Part shown: positions 50,142 to 61,182 of the stretch, in pieces
Layout of the letters: each line of letters begins with the position of its first letter
How positions within the stretch are numbered: position 1 is the first letter of the stretch
Assembly (NCBI GenBank): GCA_031310005.1
Contig: CM062379.1
Span: 2,542,001-2,606,000 of the forward strand
DNA length: 64,000 nt
From: Dactylellina haptotyla
Lineage: Eukaryota; Ascomycota; Orbiliomycetes; Orbiliales; Orbiliaceae
Direction of reading: 5' to 3'
Position numbers and translations under genes: made by a program
Notes under the pieces: generated by a model
Database searches by the model: none
What the model was told of the DNA's origin: nothing
What the model saw: the letters and a program-made list of their open reading frames with translations, nothing else

Positions 50142-52247
50142 CTAACCGAACGGACCGAGTATGACATCCCCGTCCCCGTCTTCACCAGACTGTCCCGTTC
50201 CTGTGTTTGGATTACTCATTGCAGCCACTGCCATTAGCGCCGCATCTCGCACGTGCCTCCTACTATCCGCTGCATCTATTATAACCTCTCCTTCGTTGTG
50301 AGATGGACTCCCAATTAGCTCGAAGGGTGGGATATCGTCGAAGTTATCTATAATGTTGATATCTTCTATTGTCGTATCATCTTGGTGGTGTCCATGAGAT
50401 CCTTGCGAGTGAGGTCCATGTGACTGGCGTTCCTGCTGCTGCTGCTGTGCCTGTTGCGCTTGCTGTTGCTGCTGTGCTTGGTGGTAGGCTTGGATATGGC
50501 GGACTACATCGGCCATTGCGGGATCTACGGCCATATCCCCTGGGAGCCCTGCGGCAGAGAGGAGGTTTCCGCGATTTATTACAGCGTTGATAGCGCTGTC
50601 GACAACTGACTGGGCGCGCTGAGAGAGTGACATCGCATCATGTTGTGAGCGAATAGATTGGGCGAGCTGGTGGTGATGGTGGCCTGGTGGGGATTTAATG
50701 GAGCGGTGCGGGTGGTCAATTAGCACTGACGCCGGGTTGTGGTGGAGGTGATGAGTGGGGATCGGAGAGGGGATGTCGAGGATTGGTTCGGGAGGTGGGA
50801 TGGGAGGTATGGTGAGAACACCTTCCTCGTCCGCTTCGGCATCCGCGTCGGTGGTATCATGCGACATTGCATCTCCGCTTCCCCTTCCGTTGCTATTTTC
50901 AGATGTTGCTGCTGCCAACTTCTCACCGCTGTCATCTTTGATTTTGTCGCCCGATGCTAGTGCTTTCACAACCGGCGGTCGAGCGTTTTGATTGCATTCC
51001 GTGCAATTCTTCAAAACCTGGCTAACAGTCCTCTTTATCTGTATCCAATGGTATTTATCCGCGATCTGTGCTGTAGTTTTGTTGATTCCGCCATGGCTAT
51101 TCTTGTGTATATCTCTCGCAATCTCGTACTGCTTCTGAGGATCTGATATGACTTCTTTATCTTTCAGCATGAGTTTAGGACCCACGAGTCGATAATGCGT
51201 AGCGGCTGATCTTAATCTCGATTTTTCGGACCTCGTAGCTGAGGGTGGGTATTTCCCCTTTTCGAGGTAGTATCTGATCTTTTCAAAGCGCTCGTTCGAT
51301 TGGAAATCTTCCTCTTCGACCAGGTCACGAGTGAGAATGATAGAATCGACAGGATCCGACGCGGAGAGAAGATGCCCGGCGGATTTGATCACGCCTATCC
51401 GTTTGAAGCCTTGGTTGTCGAGAAGATGCAGCATGGGTTCGTTGGATTCATAAATCAAGTCGAAGAAGGCAGATGAGTAACCCTTGAGGATATATTAGTT
51501 AAAGTGTTCACAAAACCAACAGGAAGCAAATTATAACCTTACCAATTTCGTGGCATGATCTAAGAACGTGCTAACAAGTACTTTTCCCGCACCTTTACCT
51601 CGAAAACCATCACATATGAGAAACTGGCCGGTGCATATGTGTGAACTTCGGCCGGGGTACCGAGGGAAAACCAGAAATGTACCAATGCAATCGGCATCCC
51701 AGTCCCGTCCCTCCCGTAGTAGCGTTTCGTCGCGCCCCTTTAACATTATCGCGGCATAGTTCGAGAACCAGTACGATTGGAACTGGAGCAGTGACATTGG
51801 CTCCGTAAACGGAAAAGTCGTGCCCTGCTCGATTTCATGATTGAATTCATTGCAGAGCTTCTGGAGCAGTGACTCCGGGAGGCGGAAACCAGGCGGTATC
51901 GGGAATATAGTAATGGGAGTTACGCCTACGGTATTTTACATATGAGCACCACTATCATTTTTATCCTATCCCGGGTAATATATAACTCACGATCTTTGAA
52001 GAAGGCATGCTTGATAACCGGCGGGGTTGCGTTGCTCAAGTTGGGCGTCCACTTTCGCTTTCGAGAGAGGGGCTCGCTCTCGGAGGAGCCGGCAGCAGAG
52101 ACTCCTGCAGCGGCCTCTTCGGAAGCGTCTGGGGAACCGAGATCATGATGTTAGTGTTCGCGGGTACAAGAGGTGATTCTAAGACGGTGATGCGGGTTTT
52201 TGGGGGCGCGAAGGGCTGCGGTTAGCGCACTTACTTGAGCCGTTCAT
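50142..52247 (-). CDS. SPT10: Spt10-like GNAT plus HHCC zinc-finger protein
   Basis: Yeast Spt10 binds histone gene UAS elements through an integrase-like zinc finger and carries a GNAT acetyltransferase domain. Exons 52247..52235, 52128..51991, 51925..51543 and 51482..50142 give 624 aa, near the yeast 640. GNAT region ~55-225: VTPITIFPIPPGFRLPESLL, CTGQFLICDGFRGKGAGKVL (acetyl-CoA loop GFRGKGAG), NEPMLHLLDNQGFKRIGV. HHCC finger ~300-340: IHKNSHGG (H-x3-H) and NCTEC (C-x2-C), the layout of the retroelement integrase zinc-binding domain. The remainder is His/Gln/Pro-rich with a polyglutamine stretch, and an acidic end. Exon 1 is only 13 nt (ATG plus three codons and one base); its phase matches the exon 2 acceptor after CCCCAG. 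Confidence 0.87.
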
Positions 52248-52530
52248 TTAGTGCTGGCTGCTCTGCTCGCCGCAGCGGTGGTGATGGAATCTATGGTGGT
52301 GGTTGCGTTTTGCGGGCGTATTTTTGAGGACGACTGCAAAATACCACGCCCAACACACTTCACTTCACACTTCGCATTTGGGAGAATAGATCATGAATTT
52401 TCAATGGGTTTCTTTAGTTTGTTAAGCTACCGTTACAAATTATTTGATCATCCGCTTCTCACTCTCGTTCTCAATTTCTCGTCATTGTACGATATCTTCG
52501 TTCTCATAGTTTTGTCCTCCTCGTTCATAT

Positions 52531-53557
52531 TTAGGCGTCCTCATCACGCGAGTGATCGCCAACCCTCAATAATCCTTCGCGGTGGCCAAACCCCTCCGAC
52601 CACGCTCCCTCTACATTGATATGGGTGCTGTTCGATTTATTCTGACCAAAGAGCAGCCAGAATCCGAACACAGGTTTCGCAAGAATATCCAGAATAATAT
52701 AGGCGACAGCCACTTGATCTGGAGTCAAGCTACGTCCGATATCCGAGACGCCCCAGACGCTAAAATTGAAAAGTAATTAGCCCGTATTCGCATCCAGTAC
52801 TAGCGTTGGCAAAACTCACATCAGGTATCCAGACCACAGAACAACAGTGTAGAAAGCCAGTGGGGTATAAACAGTTTGAACACCTCGTCGCTGGGAAGTA
52901 GCCCTCGCATTGATTGTAAGGTTCCAGCCAACGGTGGCGAGCGCGAACCAGGACATCGCATACCAGCCCCATTTACTCTTTCCGCCGTGGCTATAGATGC
53001 TAAAGAAGCCGGTAATGATCATTGCGGCTGTTTTTACGCCAATATCAGTAAACGGAATACATTCCAGCTTGAATACCACCGCATGAATTTGACTTACCGT
53101 TCGCAACAATCGTGTTCAAGATGTTGGCTCCACTTAGTCCAGATAGGGCTCCGAGGTTGAACAATATCAACGGCGTGGTCAACAACCACTCCGCATATCT
53201 TGCCCAAAATATCTGTCTAAACACAGTCTTATGCGTATCTGGCAAGTCGTGCTTATGTCCATGGGTAACCCAAACGTGGTGGAAGCTCCATCCTCCGCCA
53301 GTAGCCATAGCGTAATAAGTGAATGTCGAAATGAGAGTAACATAGGTTGTGAGTTGGTAGAAAAGACGTTTTGGGAGTGCAACCCGCCATGAAAGCCCGA
53401 TGAAGATGAGTGTGGAGATGAGCATAAGGACGAAACCAACCCATAGCGTATTGTGACCGAGATGGTGAATGTGTTCGAACTGAGGAGGCGCATGCGTCAC
53501 GGTTGGGAGAGGGATCGGTATTGTGGCAGTAGCCATCGATTCCAAGTAGTCCTCCAT
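52531..53557 (-). CDS. Microbial-type opsin (fungal rhodopsin)
   Basis: Seven-helix retinal protein, 298 aa, three exons (53557..53098, 53027..52820, 52759..52531). Helix C reads FWARYAEWLLTTPLILFNL (R120, E123, W124, T127, P129, N134) and helix G AYIILDILAKPVFGFWLLF (D247, K251). Lys251 aligns with the retinal-binding lysine of bacteriorhodopsin, Asp247 with D212 and Arg120 with R82, with the same spacing. Counterion D85 is Glu123 and proton donor D96 is Asn134. Helix F has VLWSGYLIVW (Leu where bacteriorhodopsin has P186). It differs from Hsp30-type opsin-related proteins, which lack the lysine. N-terminus is extracellular-type with no signal peptide; C-terminal ~35 residues are polar. An internal ATG at residue 8 is an alternative start. 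Confidence 0.92.
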
Positions 53558-54780
53558 CTTTAGATCTGAAGGGTGCGATTTTCTAGAATTAACCGAGACT
53601 AGCTGCTCTTTCGAATCACAGACTAATATACGCGTTGATGAATCTAGAGAATTCGGTGAAGCGTAGATGAATAGATTTAGAAATGGGAGAGAGGGGCGTT
53701 CGGTGCGTAAAGCTTTATATATAATTTATAGGGTGTTCCGCTGAGCATGTATGACGAACTGCTCACGTCGTGGCTGGGGCCCGAACAAGCATCTTGCTAT
53801 AAAAAATCTTATAAATCTAGCGCTACAACATCCGGTGTCACTTCAAAAATTTAAGCCAATTGGCGGCCTGAAATCAAGTCGAAAAGCGGGACTGTGTGTC
53901 ACTGTCGTCAACAATGATTGGTGTAATACCGAAGAGCTTATGAAGGAATGGTAGTTCCGGAACTCGAGGTCACGTTGTACCACAAAAATTCTGCGTTCGT
54001 TAACAATTTTTCTAATTGCCATCTTCGGTCATTTGCCGGTGCAAGAAAAAGCAGTGCGAAATGTGCATTCTGAAGGCATTTTTTAATATGTGTCGTCATA
54101 ATTACGGACGTTTCCTAGCGACGCGCAAGGGCTTGTCTTTGAGGTTACCCCAGATCGCCTTGTTTAACCGGGATGGCCCACCAAACGGTACGCATGCAAT
54201 GCAAGGCCCGGCGAAAGGATCCATGCTGTGGGCCGATAAACACAAACCAGCCACACCAAAAGCGGACTTTTGACACCCATCTCTACCCCGCACACCGTTT
54301 TGCTCAATCGCGCCTTTTGGGGTAGCTCTATTATAAAGATTTTGAAAATTTTTCTTCCAAGCCTCCAAGCCTCCAAGCCATTTCTTCGTGAGTTTGTGAG
54401 AGAATTCCAAGTATCTGATAAATCGATGGCTGATGCGCATTGGAACTGAGACCCCAAGTGGCAACACACAAACTCTCGAGCTTGTAGCCCGAAATGGCAG
54501 GATTGCCTTATTAGATCTTGACAAAGATATCATTGGCAACAACACTCGCAAAGACGAAATTAATTGATCAACCTGTACGAGCTTTAATCTTTTCTTCTTG
54601 ACCTTGTTCTCCAAAAGAACACGCGATTCTTGTTAAAAAACTTTAATGAACCCATTTATTTCCATTCCTTTAAATGCCAGCTCCGTTTATCCCTCTAACC
54701 TTGCTTATCCCAATTGTAGTGCATTAGTGGCCTCAACACTCCCGCACATATAAGGACATCTCGCTATGCTGCCAAGGTTC
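53558..54780. other. Opsin promoter / P450 3' region
   Basis: 1.2 kb. Contains the opsin TATA candidate. Open frames (53751-53954, 54016-54614) show no domain. Nothing further recognised. Confidence 0.5.
53714..53721 (-). promoter_or_regulatory. Candidate TATA box of the opsin gene
   Basis: TATATAAA on the minus strand about 160 bp upstream of the opsin ATG, at a credible distance for a fungal core promoter. Confidence 0.4.
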
Positions 54781-56826
54781 CTACATTGTTGAGATCTCCC
54801 GTTTCCTAATCACCAACTTTGTCTCATAATCAGGTATACAAGCGAACGCGAGAAACTTTCCCGGTCTGGCAGGTCCCGAAAGTTTGATCTCGTATTCGCG
54901 CAAGAGAGAGCCTAGCAGTATCTTTAATTCTGTAGCAGTAAAATAGCGTCCAGGACTAAAAATACAAATAGTCGAGTCAATGAATATCAATTTAAGGGCA
55001 AAAAAAAAGCCAGACTAGGTGGAGTGTGTAGGATCAACTTACCATGCATGTCTTCCGATACCGAATGAGAGATATCCTAGATTCCCATGCGCCATCCCTT
55101 GATCCTTACGCATAGTCTTCTCGTTTGCTATTGTAGCTCCGCGATCTGAGAGATTCGAAAAACGAAACGCGTCATACACTTGCGGCGAAGGGTGATGCCG
55201 TTCAAAGTGATTTATAGCGTAAGCTGCCACGCCTATCCAATGGCCACGCGGGAGGAAAGTTCCATCGGAAAGAGTACAAGGAACCATTGCTTTGCGCATC
55301 ATTGTAACTATTCATTTTGAATATACATTAAAAATACTGTTTCGTCGTGCGATTATAAGCATGAACCTACCGATAGTAACTGGATTTCGGCGTTGGCTCT
55401 CCTTGAGAGAACTATCCAAATTTTTCATCTTTGAAAGTGCCTGTGTTGTCCATCCGCCCTCGGTTTGTAAAACGCTTTCGACCTCCTCTCTGATAGGATC
55501 TTGATATTGGGGATTCGCCGCAAGGTCGTATATGGCATGTGTAATGCCGATTGAGCTCGTATGGATTGCTGAGAACGCTAAATAGAGGATTCGAGCACAG
55601 ATATCGTGTGTCGTGGAATCTGGGCCCGCCCTCTCGAGGACCCATTTAATACCATCGTTCTGCCCCTCACGAAACAAGTAAAATGTAAATACAAAGAATT
55701 ATTCATGGTCAAACCCAAACAATTACGTTGAGAAAGGGGAAAAGGACATGTCGGGTATCTCACAGGTCGATTTCCGACTTCAGAATTTAGTCCCTCTCTC
55801 TCCTTTCGTCGCTTCTCGATTACAGGGCCGACAAATGATATGAAATTCCGATAGCAGTCGCTCCGTAAGACCATTAAATTGGAAACCAGCGGACGGATGA
55901 AGTTGGGCAAAAAGTTGGAAATTTGCCCGGCAAGTGAAATTCGTGCGGAAAGTTTGACTAAACAATCGAGGTACACCTTGTTGCGGCAGAGCGGATGTCC
56001 GACTAGCATCCTATTAGTCGCCGACGATACACACTCGAACAAGAATTCGTGAAAGTCGTCAAAGTTTTTCCAGTCATTCCCTATATTTCGGGATAGTTCC
56101 TGCAAATTAATGTCTAGCTCCTCCTTGATAGCCTCGATCACCTTGCCAAGATGCACCGCCAGATACTTGTTAATTATTCTAACGTGGAAAGGGTCGTCGT
56201 GGATACCAGGGCCTAGAATATGGCGAATAGCATTTCGTTCGTCAGCCGCAGCTTGCATAGATAGAATTTTCTCATCTATGTTTCCTAATTCTTTGATAAC
56301 TTTCTCGTTCGAGGTTAGAACCAGCCATCGTGAGGGTGTCGCTATTTTAAAAGTCGTTCCGAGGCCGGACTAGAAAGTATATAGATCAGAATATACATCT
56401 TGAAGCAACATGAGCTTCTGCTGGAAGCACTCTCAAGGCTAAGATGGGTCCAAATAATTCAAAATCATCTAACTTTTTGAACTCCATCTTCAATAACACC
56501 AACTGGGTCATGTATAAACCTCCAAGCTTCAATCCATGGTCCGAGAACAGGAATCGTGCAACCAGGGGCGGGAACGTTGGTCTATCGCAATATGTGTAAT
56601 GTGTTTTAAAAGTGGTTAATTTTGATTAATGAACCTTCTTAGGTACGTTATTATCTTGGTAGTAGATCATATTTACTTTGCGGCTCCGCTTTGAGACAAT
56701 CAAAAGCACCAGTAAGACAGCCAACAATCCTGCAGACACCAGTGCCCTACCATTTTGTGGCTCCCAACTCAAAGTATACCCATTGAAATCCAAAGCGTGT
56801 TGAAAGGTGAGGTTTTGCACTGCCAT
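54781..56826 (-). CDS. Cytochrome P450 monooxygenase
   Basis: Membrane-anchored P450, 540 aa, six exons (56826..56647, 56581..56474, 56369..55764, 55659..55371, 55307..55043, 54955..54781). A transmembrane helix (LVSAGLLAVLLVLLIVSKRSRK) and Pro-rich NVPAPGCTIPVLGPW start it. I-helix LAFSAIHTSSIGITHAIYDL has the His-Thr form often seen in fungal P450s of the ent-kaurene-oxidase-like group instead of AGxDT. ExxR is in SLKESQRR; PERF-like segment AFRFSNL; heme loop FGIGRHACPGRYFTATELK with the thiolate Cys, whose codon is split by the last intron. Second intron has a weak donor (GTTAGA), the least certain join. Substrate unknown; no synthase gene lies alongside. Confidence 0.87.
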
Positions 56827-57400
56827 GTTGGTTATATATTTGAGGATAAGCTATATCGATTGCGCAATACCGTTCTACGATTGTGAGATACGAATCATTA
56901 GCAAAGAGATCATATAGGGGCTAAAGATACTCCGAAATCAAGGCAGCTATCCAATAAGAAATGACGTAGCGGATATGCGGGTTGGTTACTTTTGGTTACA
57001 CTCTGCATGAAGTTCGTGCCGTCCTTTCTGCCTTCCTTCCTTCCTTCCGAGCTCCCGCCTTTCCTTTCTCTAAACCAAACATGGGTAAGATCCCACACAA
57101 CACACAGATTCAAGGATAGGTTCCTTTCGTTAGAATTTCTGATATAGGAATGTAGTGGCTAGAGGAGCATTATTATTGCGTTTCCGGAGCTATGCTTGGG
57201 GTTATGTAAGGTTGTTGTGCCGAATTAGTTGTCACATTACATTATTTCCGTTACTAGGTTGGCGGATAGCCGTTAGGCAAGTGATTAGCTTTAAAAGATA
57301 CATACATAGAACAGGGGGTCTTTCGTTTCATTTGAGACGCATTCTCAAAGAATTAAAATAATTGGCATTATTTTTTGATGCGGTCTAATAAATCTGGATC
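56827..57400. other. P450 promoter / DUF6604 3' region
   Basis: 574 bp between tandem minus-strand genes. 57031-57048 holds a CCTT repeat. Nothing else seen. Confidence 0.5.
57031..57048. repeat. CCTT tetranucleotide repeat
   Basis: Four tandem CCTT/TTCC units in the P450 promoter region. Confidence 0.7.
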
Positions 57401-60400
57401 TTAAAGTTCCCCCAGAATCTTTCTCAAACTACTTAAATCCAACATTCCCTCATCATCGTCCTCGTTCTCTATCGCCTTTACAACATCATCAAGATTCTTT
57501 ACCGAAAAGTCCCTGGAGATTTCTTCGAGACACGCATCCGGGAAAAGGTCTGGCCGAGTCGCCATCACCAAGGCCTTCTTCTTAAGCCGCAAATCCGAGT
57601 CCTCGTTCACCTTCAGCGAGAAGCAGATATACCACAAAACCTTCTCCCTGAAACCCATACTCTCGTTTCCTACCGTATTAGCTTTGATTTTACCCATCCA
57701 CTGAGTGGCATTTGCTGCCACAATCATCATAGTTTCAACATAGTCCTCGTAAGCGATCTCATGGGGCTTGATTCCCATAACCTGTGTGAATGCTTTGGTC
57801 GAAATATCCATGAGAAGAGTCATAAGTATCATATCATATTCTGAAAGTTCGTCTGGGCCGGTGTTTCGTAGATTTCTAAGGACCTTGATATCAATGTAGT
57901 CTGCGTGGCGACGTTCTCTATGCTTAAGAGATTGATTTCTCATTCTTTCAACGCTCCCTTCTTGCTTTATGATGAGAGACATGGCGTTACAAGCGATTTG
58001 TAACATAAGAGGCTCGTCCACATTTCCCCATACCTCTATAGCCCCTCCTAAGAATGTGAGCGCATCCATTAAATTCCCTTCTGGACGGCGAAAGAATTGT
58101 GTGATCGTGGGAAGAATGTCACCATTAGAAAGCACGTCCACGAGAAGTTGACGCAATAGAGAAGTACATCTCTCAATCATTGAGAAGTAATTGAAACTGA
58201 AATGGAAGTCGTCGTATGCAATACTCTTGTAGAAAACATCGAGCATCTGCAGTTGATCTATTTTCCCATACTTATGCCATTGAGCGATAATACCTCCGTC
58301 AAGGGCAGGGTCCTGGAACTCTGTTAAAAGTCCCCTTTTCTTTAGATTTTCGTATCGTTGTATTTGCTCTCCTATGATGTCAGGAAGGAGAGCCGTGAGA
58401 TTACCGGGGCATCTGAACTCTGACAGAGCATGTCTGCGATTTGATCTATTCCGTCTCGAATTAACCATCCGAGGAGGCAAGGTTGTCGTCTTATTGATAG
58501 ACTTTATATATGCAGATGTATTTTTGATCACCTTTGCGACACCCGACGCGGGAAGTCCTACTCGTTTGTCGCGGTACTCCAGCAACGTCTGTGCGAAGCT
58601 CTTTCCCTTTGCGCGAGAGCGGATGCTCCATCCAGTCGCTACATACATGCTGTTGACACACATTTTATTTTTGAAAGGCCGATCACCGACAAATATGGAA
58701 TTGTCCAACGCATGGATTGCGATAAAATCTTCCATGTCTTGCCACTTTAAGGGCAAAATCCCGGCTACTCTTCCGGCATTGTAAACGTGTGCACATAGTG
58801 TGAGAATCTGGTCCTGGATTGCCATACCCAGACCATGTACGTGGATCAGCAATTTGAATTCGGACATTAGCATTCCAGCAAAGATAGGATCATGTTTAAG
58901 AAGAAAATATTTCTCAGTAGCATAAACCTCGGCACCAGGAGGTCCCTTGAAACTTCCTATAATGTCGACGTTTACCCATTCTAACATTGTTAAACGTAGG
59001 CCTTCTAAGAATTTTTTTGCATTGGTTATATGGGATTCCAGTTGCGGAAGCCCAAGTTCGTGCCATGTATTCGAAAACGCAATCGTTCTGTCGAATTGAT
59101 CAATCGTGGAAACTAGGAAGCTCTGGAGCTCTCGGTATGGCTGATCGATACCATCTTGCCATAAAATCCATCCTAGATTACGAACAATGTCGAATGCGAT
59201 GACGAGCCAACTTGGGAACTTTGATACTTCCCCCATTACTTCTGCTTTTTGAAATCCAAGAGTTACTTGATAGTTGATCGTATCTGGAAGGGTGTGGGAG
59301 AAGATAAGATACTCCATGGCGAGCATGTCTGCAATCTCGGCCTCCTTTGCAAGCTCTGGGTGCATATTATCATAGCCAGACTGACGGGGAGGATGTAGCA
59401 ATCCCAGTTTTATGCGACTCTCAAGCACTACTTTCCATATGTCAACGCACAGCATGGAAGGTAGTGCAAGAATATCTGGATCATCTTCTATGGAACCACG
59501 CGGATGTATTGGTAGAGCTGACTTTGGCTTCTCGTCATCTTTATCTGGACCATTCTGTTTGTATTTGATAATAGAGAAACCATTGCTTTCGAAGAAAGAT
59601 AGAACTTGGTTGTGATCATCCATACCGGGGAAAATAGCCGCAAGATCTTCATTCGCTTGCCTTAAGAGACCAAAGGCTGCATTGGTAGTCATGGCGGCGG
59701 CAGTAAGACTTGATTTCCCTTTCGCGTAGTCATCCCAGACCTCCCCGATGAATTTTCTGATCTTTGCTGAATCTTTGAAGTAGCAGAATAGCGCAAAGAG
59801 CTGCTCCTCCAATATTGATTCCTCTTGTTTAAAGGTAAGCTTAGGTTTCCCCGAACGTGGTTCTGTGGCGAAATAGTCACTAGCATAATGTTTTGATTTG
59901 GTATCCAGTGGCTTTTCGTGCTCCAGGTATTCATACAGGTTGGCAAGTTTTGGTGCTTCCGCAGTTTCCTTATCCAGACTTTCGAGGTTGATTTCTTTCA
60001 CATGGGTGACAGTTTCGGCGGGCTTGAAGATATCATAAATATCTTTGAGGATCTGGATGAAATGCTCATGTGATTGGTGCGACCGATGCGAGTCCGGCAT
60101 ATATTGCAAACGATACCATTTTGCGCAACGAGATCGAGCATTGATAACATCTTTAAGAATGTACATAAACCCTTCAGGTGGTTTGATATTCTTGTCGAAA
60201 GCTGCTTTCGCGAGACCAATGAGATCTTGGAGCTTTATTTGGCTCTCAACAGCTTTTTTTATAGCTCTGGACTTTTGTTTCTTACCCTTTGACTTGGGAG
60301 GGCGAAGGTTACATTCTTGGACCTGGCCATTTTGCCAGATCCAGGCGATGATGTAGTTGGTGCCATTCTTATACCTCCTGTACGTGTCGAATATTGATTC

Positions 60401-60415
60401 CGGCAGGGTCCTCAT
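57401..60415 (-). CDS. DUF6604-domain protein, 1004 aa, intronless
   Basis: One continuous exon, unusual among its intron-bearing neighbours. The N-terminus (LPESIFDTYRRYKNGTNYIIAWI, then a basic KSKGKKQKSRAIKK segment and LIGLAKAA) matches the start of fungal DUF6604 proteins, a Pezizomycotina family of large predicted cytoplasmic proteins with unknown function. The rest is mostly alpha-helical in character with no signal peptide, membrane helix or catalytic motif I can name; there is an acidic stretch close to the C-terminus (ENEDDDEGMLDL). Gene copies in related species are often variable in number, from general knowledge. It is divergent from the AA9 gene across 767 bp. Confidence 0.85.
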   Translation of the reverse strand: MRTLPESIFDTYRRYKNGTNYIIAWIWQNGQVQECNLRPPKSKGKKQKSRAIKKAVESQIKLQDLIGLAKAAFDKNIKPPEGFMYILKDVINARSRCAKWYRLQYMPDSHRSHQSHEHFIQILKDIYDIFKPAETVTHVKEINLESLDKETAEAPKLANLYEYLEHEKPLDTKSKHYASDYFATEPRSGKPKLTFKQEESILEEQLFALFCYFKDSAKIRKFIGEVWDDYAKGKSSLTAAAMTTNAAFGLLRQANEDLAAIFPGMDDHNQVLSFFESNGFSIIKYKQNGPDKDDEKPKSALPIHPRGSIEDDPDILALPSMLCVDIWKVVLESRIKLGLLHPPRQSGYDNMHPELAKEAEIADMLAMEYLIFSHTLPDTINYQVTLGFQKAEVMGEVSKFPSWLVIAFDIVRNLGWILWQDGIDQPYRELQSFLVSTIDQFDRTIAFSNTWHELGLPQLESHITNAKKFLEGLRLTMLEWVNVDIIGSFKGPPGAEVYATEKYFLLKHDPIFAGMLMSEFKLLIHVHGLGMAIQDQILTLCAHVYNAGRVAGILPLKWQDMEDFIAIHALDNSIFVGDRPFKNKMCVNSMYVATGWSIRSRAKGKSFAQTLLEYRDKRVGLPASGVAKVIKNTSAYIKSINKTTTLPPRMVNSRRNRSNRRHALSEFRCPGNLTALLPDIIGEQIQRYENLKKRGLLTEFQDPALDGGIIAQWHKYGKIDQLQMLDVFYKSIAYDDFHFSFNYFSMIERCTSLLRQLLVDVLSNGDILPTITQFFRRPEGNLMDALTFLGGAIEVWGNVDEPLMLQIACNAMSLIIKQEGSVERMRNQSLKHRERRHADYIDIKVLRNLRNTGPDELSEYDMILMTLLMDISTKAFTQVMGIKPHEIAYEDYVETMMIVAANATQWMGKIKANTVGNESMGFREKVLWYICFSLKVNEDSDLRLKKKALVMATRPDLFPDACLEEISRDFSVKNLDDVVKAIENEDDDEGMLDLSSLRKILGEL

Positions 60416-61182
60416 TGTTAGCGATTGATCAAGTTAAAGGTGAAAGAGTTGAGCTGCGAGAATCAAGCCTGCACAGCTTGGGGATCAGATAATTTCATGG
60501 AAGTGATGTAGAAATCATCTGATATCACAATGTGGCAGACTGCCATAAATATAATAACAGTCTACATAACTGAAAGGGAAAATATCATACTCCAACAAAG
60601 AAGCTTGCCTGTGTTATCAGGAAGTTTCTTTGTGCGTTGGCAAGTAATAATCCCACAACCGGAGCGAGAAAGCAGCTGTCTTGTGCCACCACGAGAAAGG
60701 GTCCGCCAAAGTCGCAACGCCGTTGTCTGAAGGAGCACATGAATTGAAACAGAGCTTAAAATTTGGCTGCCATCTCAAGTGGTTTCATAAGGGAAAACTA
60801 GGCCTCATCCTCTCCAATCCCACCCCTCGAAACAGTTTGCACAATATGTGGCCGCGGTAAGGTAGTGTTCAAGGTCAGTATATAAATAGGACAAGAGCCC
60901 CATTCCCTGGTCCAAGGGAATTGGTCGAATCTTTTTTTCATATTTGAATGAGTTAAATTTAAACCCACAATTACAGCAAGATACTTACCTACTAATAACC
61001 GGTCCAGCAGCAAAACTGCCCCGTCTGGCCAACGAGACTACTAATAACCAATACCTAGTCCCATAGTAATTCCGAACATAAGAGAGTTGGCTATCTCTCA
61101 AGCCCGAGCTGTTGCGGCAACCTACATCATCGTGTTAACTTCAGACTTCTAACAATCCTATTCACCTACCCAGTTCAATGCA
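60416..61182. promoter_or_regulatory. Divergent promoter, DUF6604 / AA9
   Basis: 767 bp between divergent starts, shared by two intronless genes. TATATAAATAG at 60879-60889 could be a TATA element on the plus strand, but it is 300 bp before the AA9 ATG. No binding motif is assigned. Confidence 0.45.
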
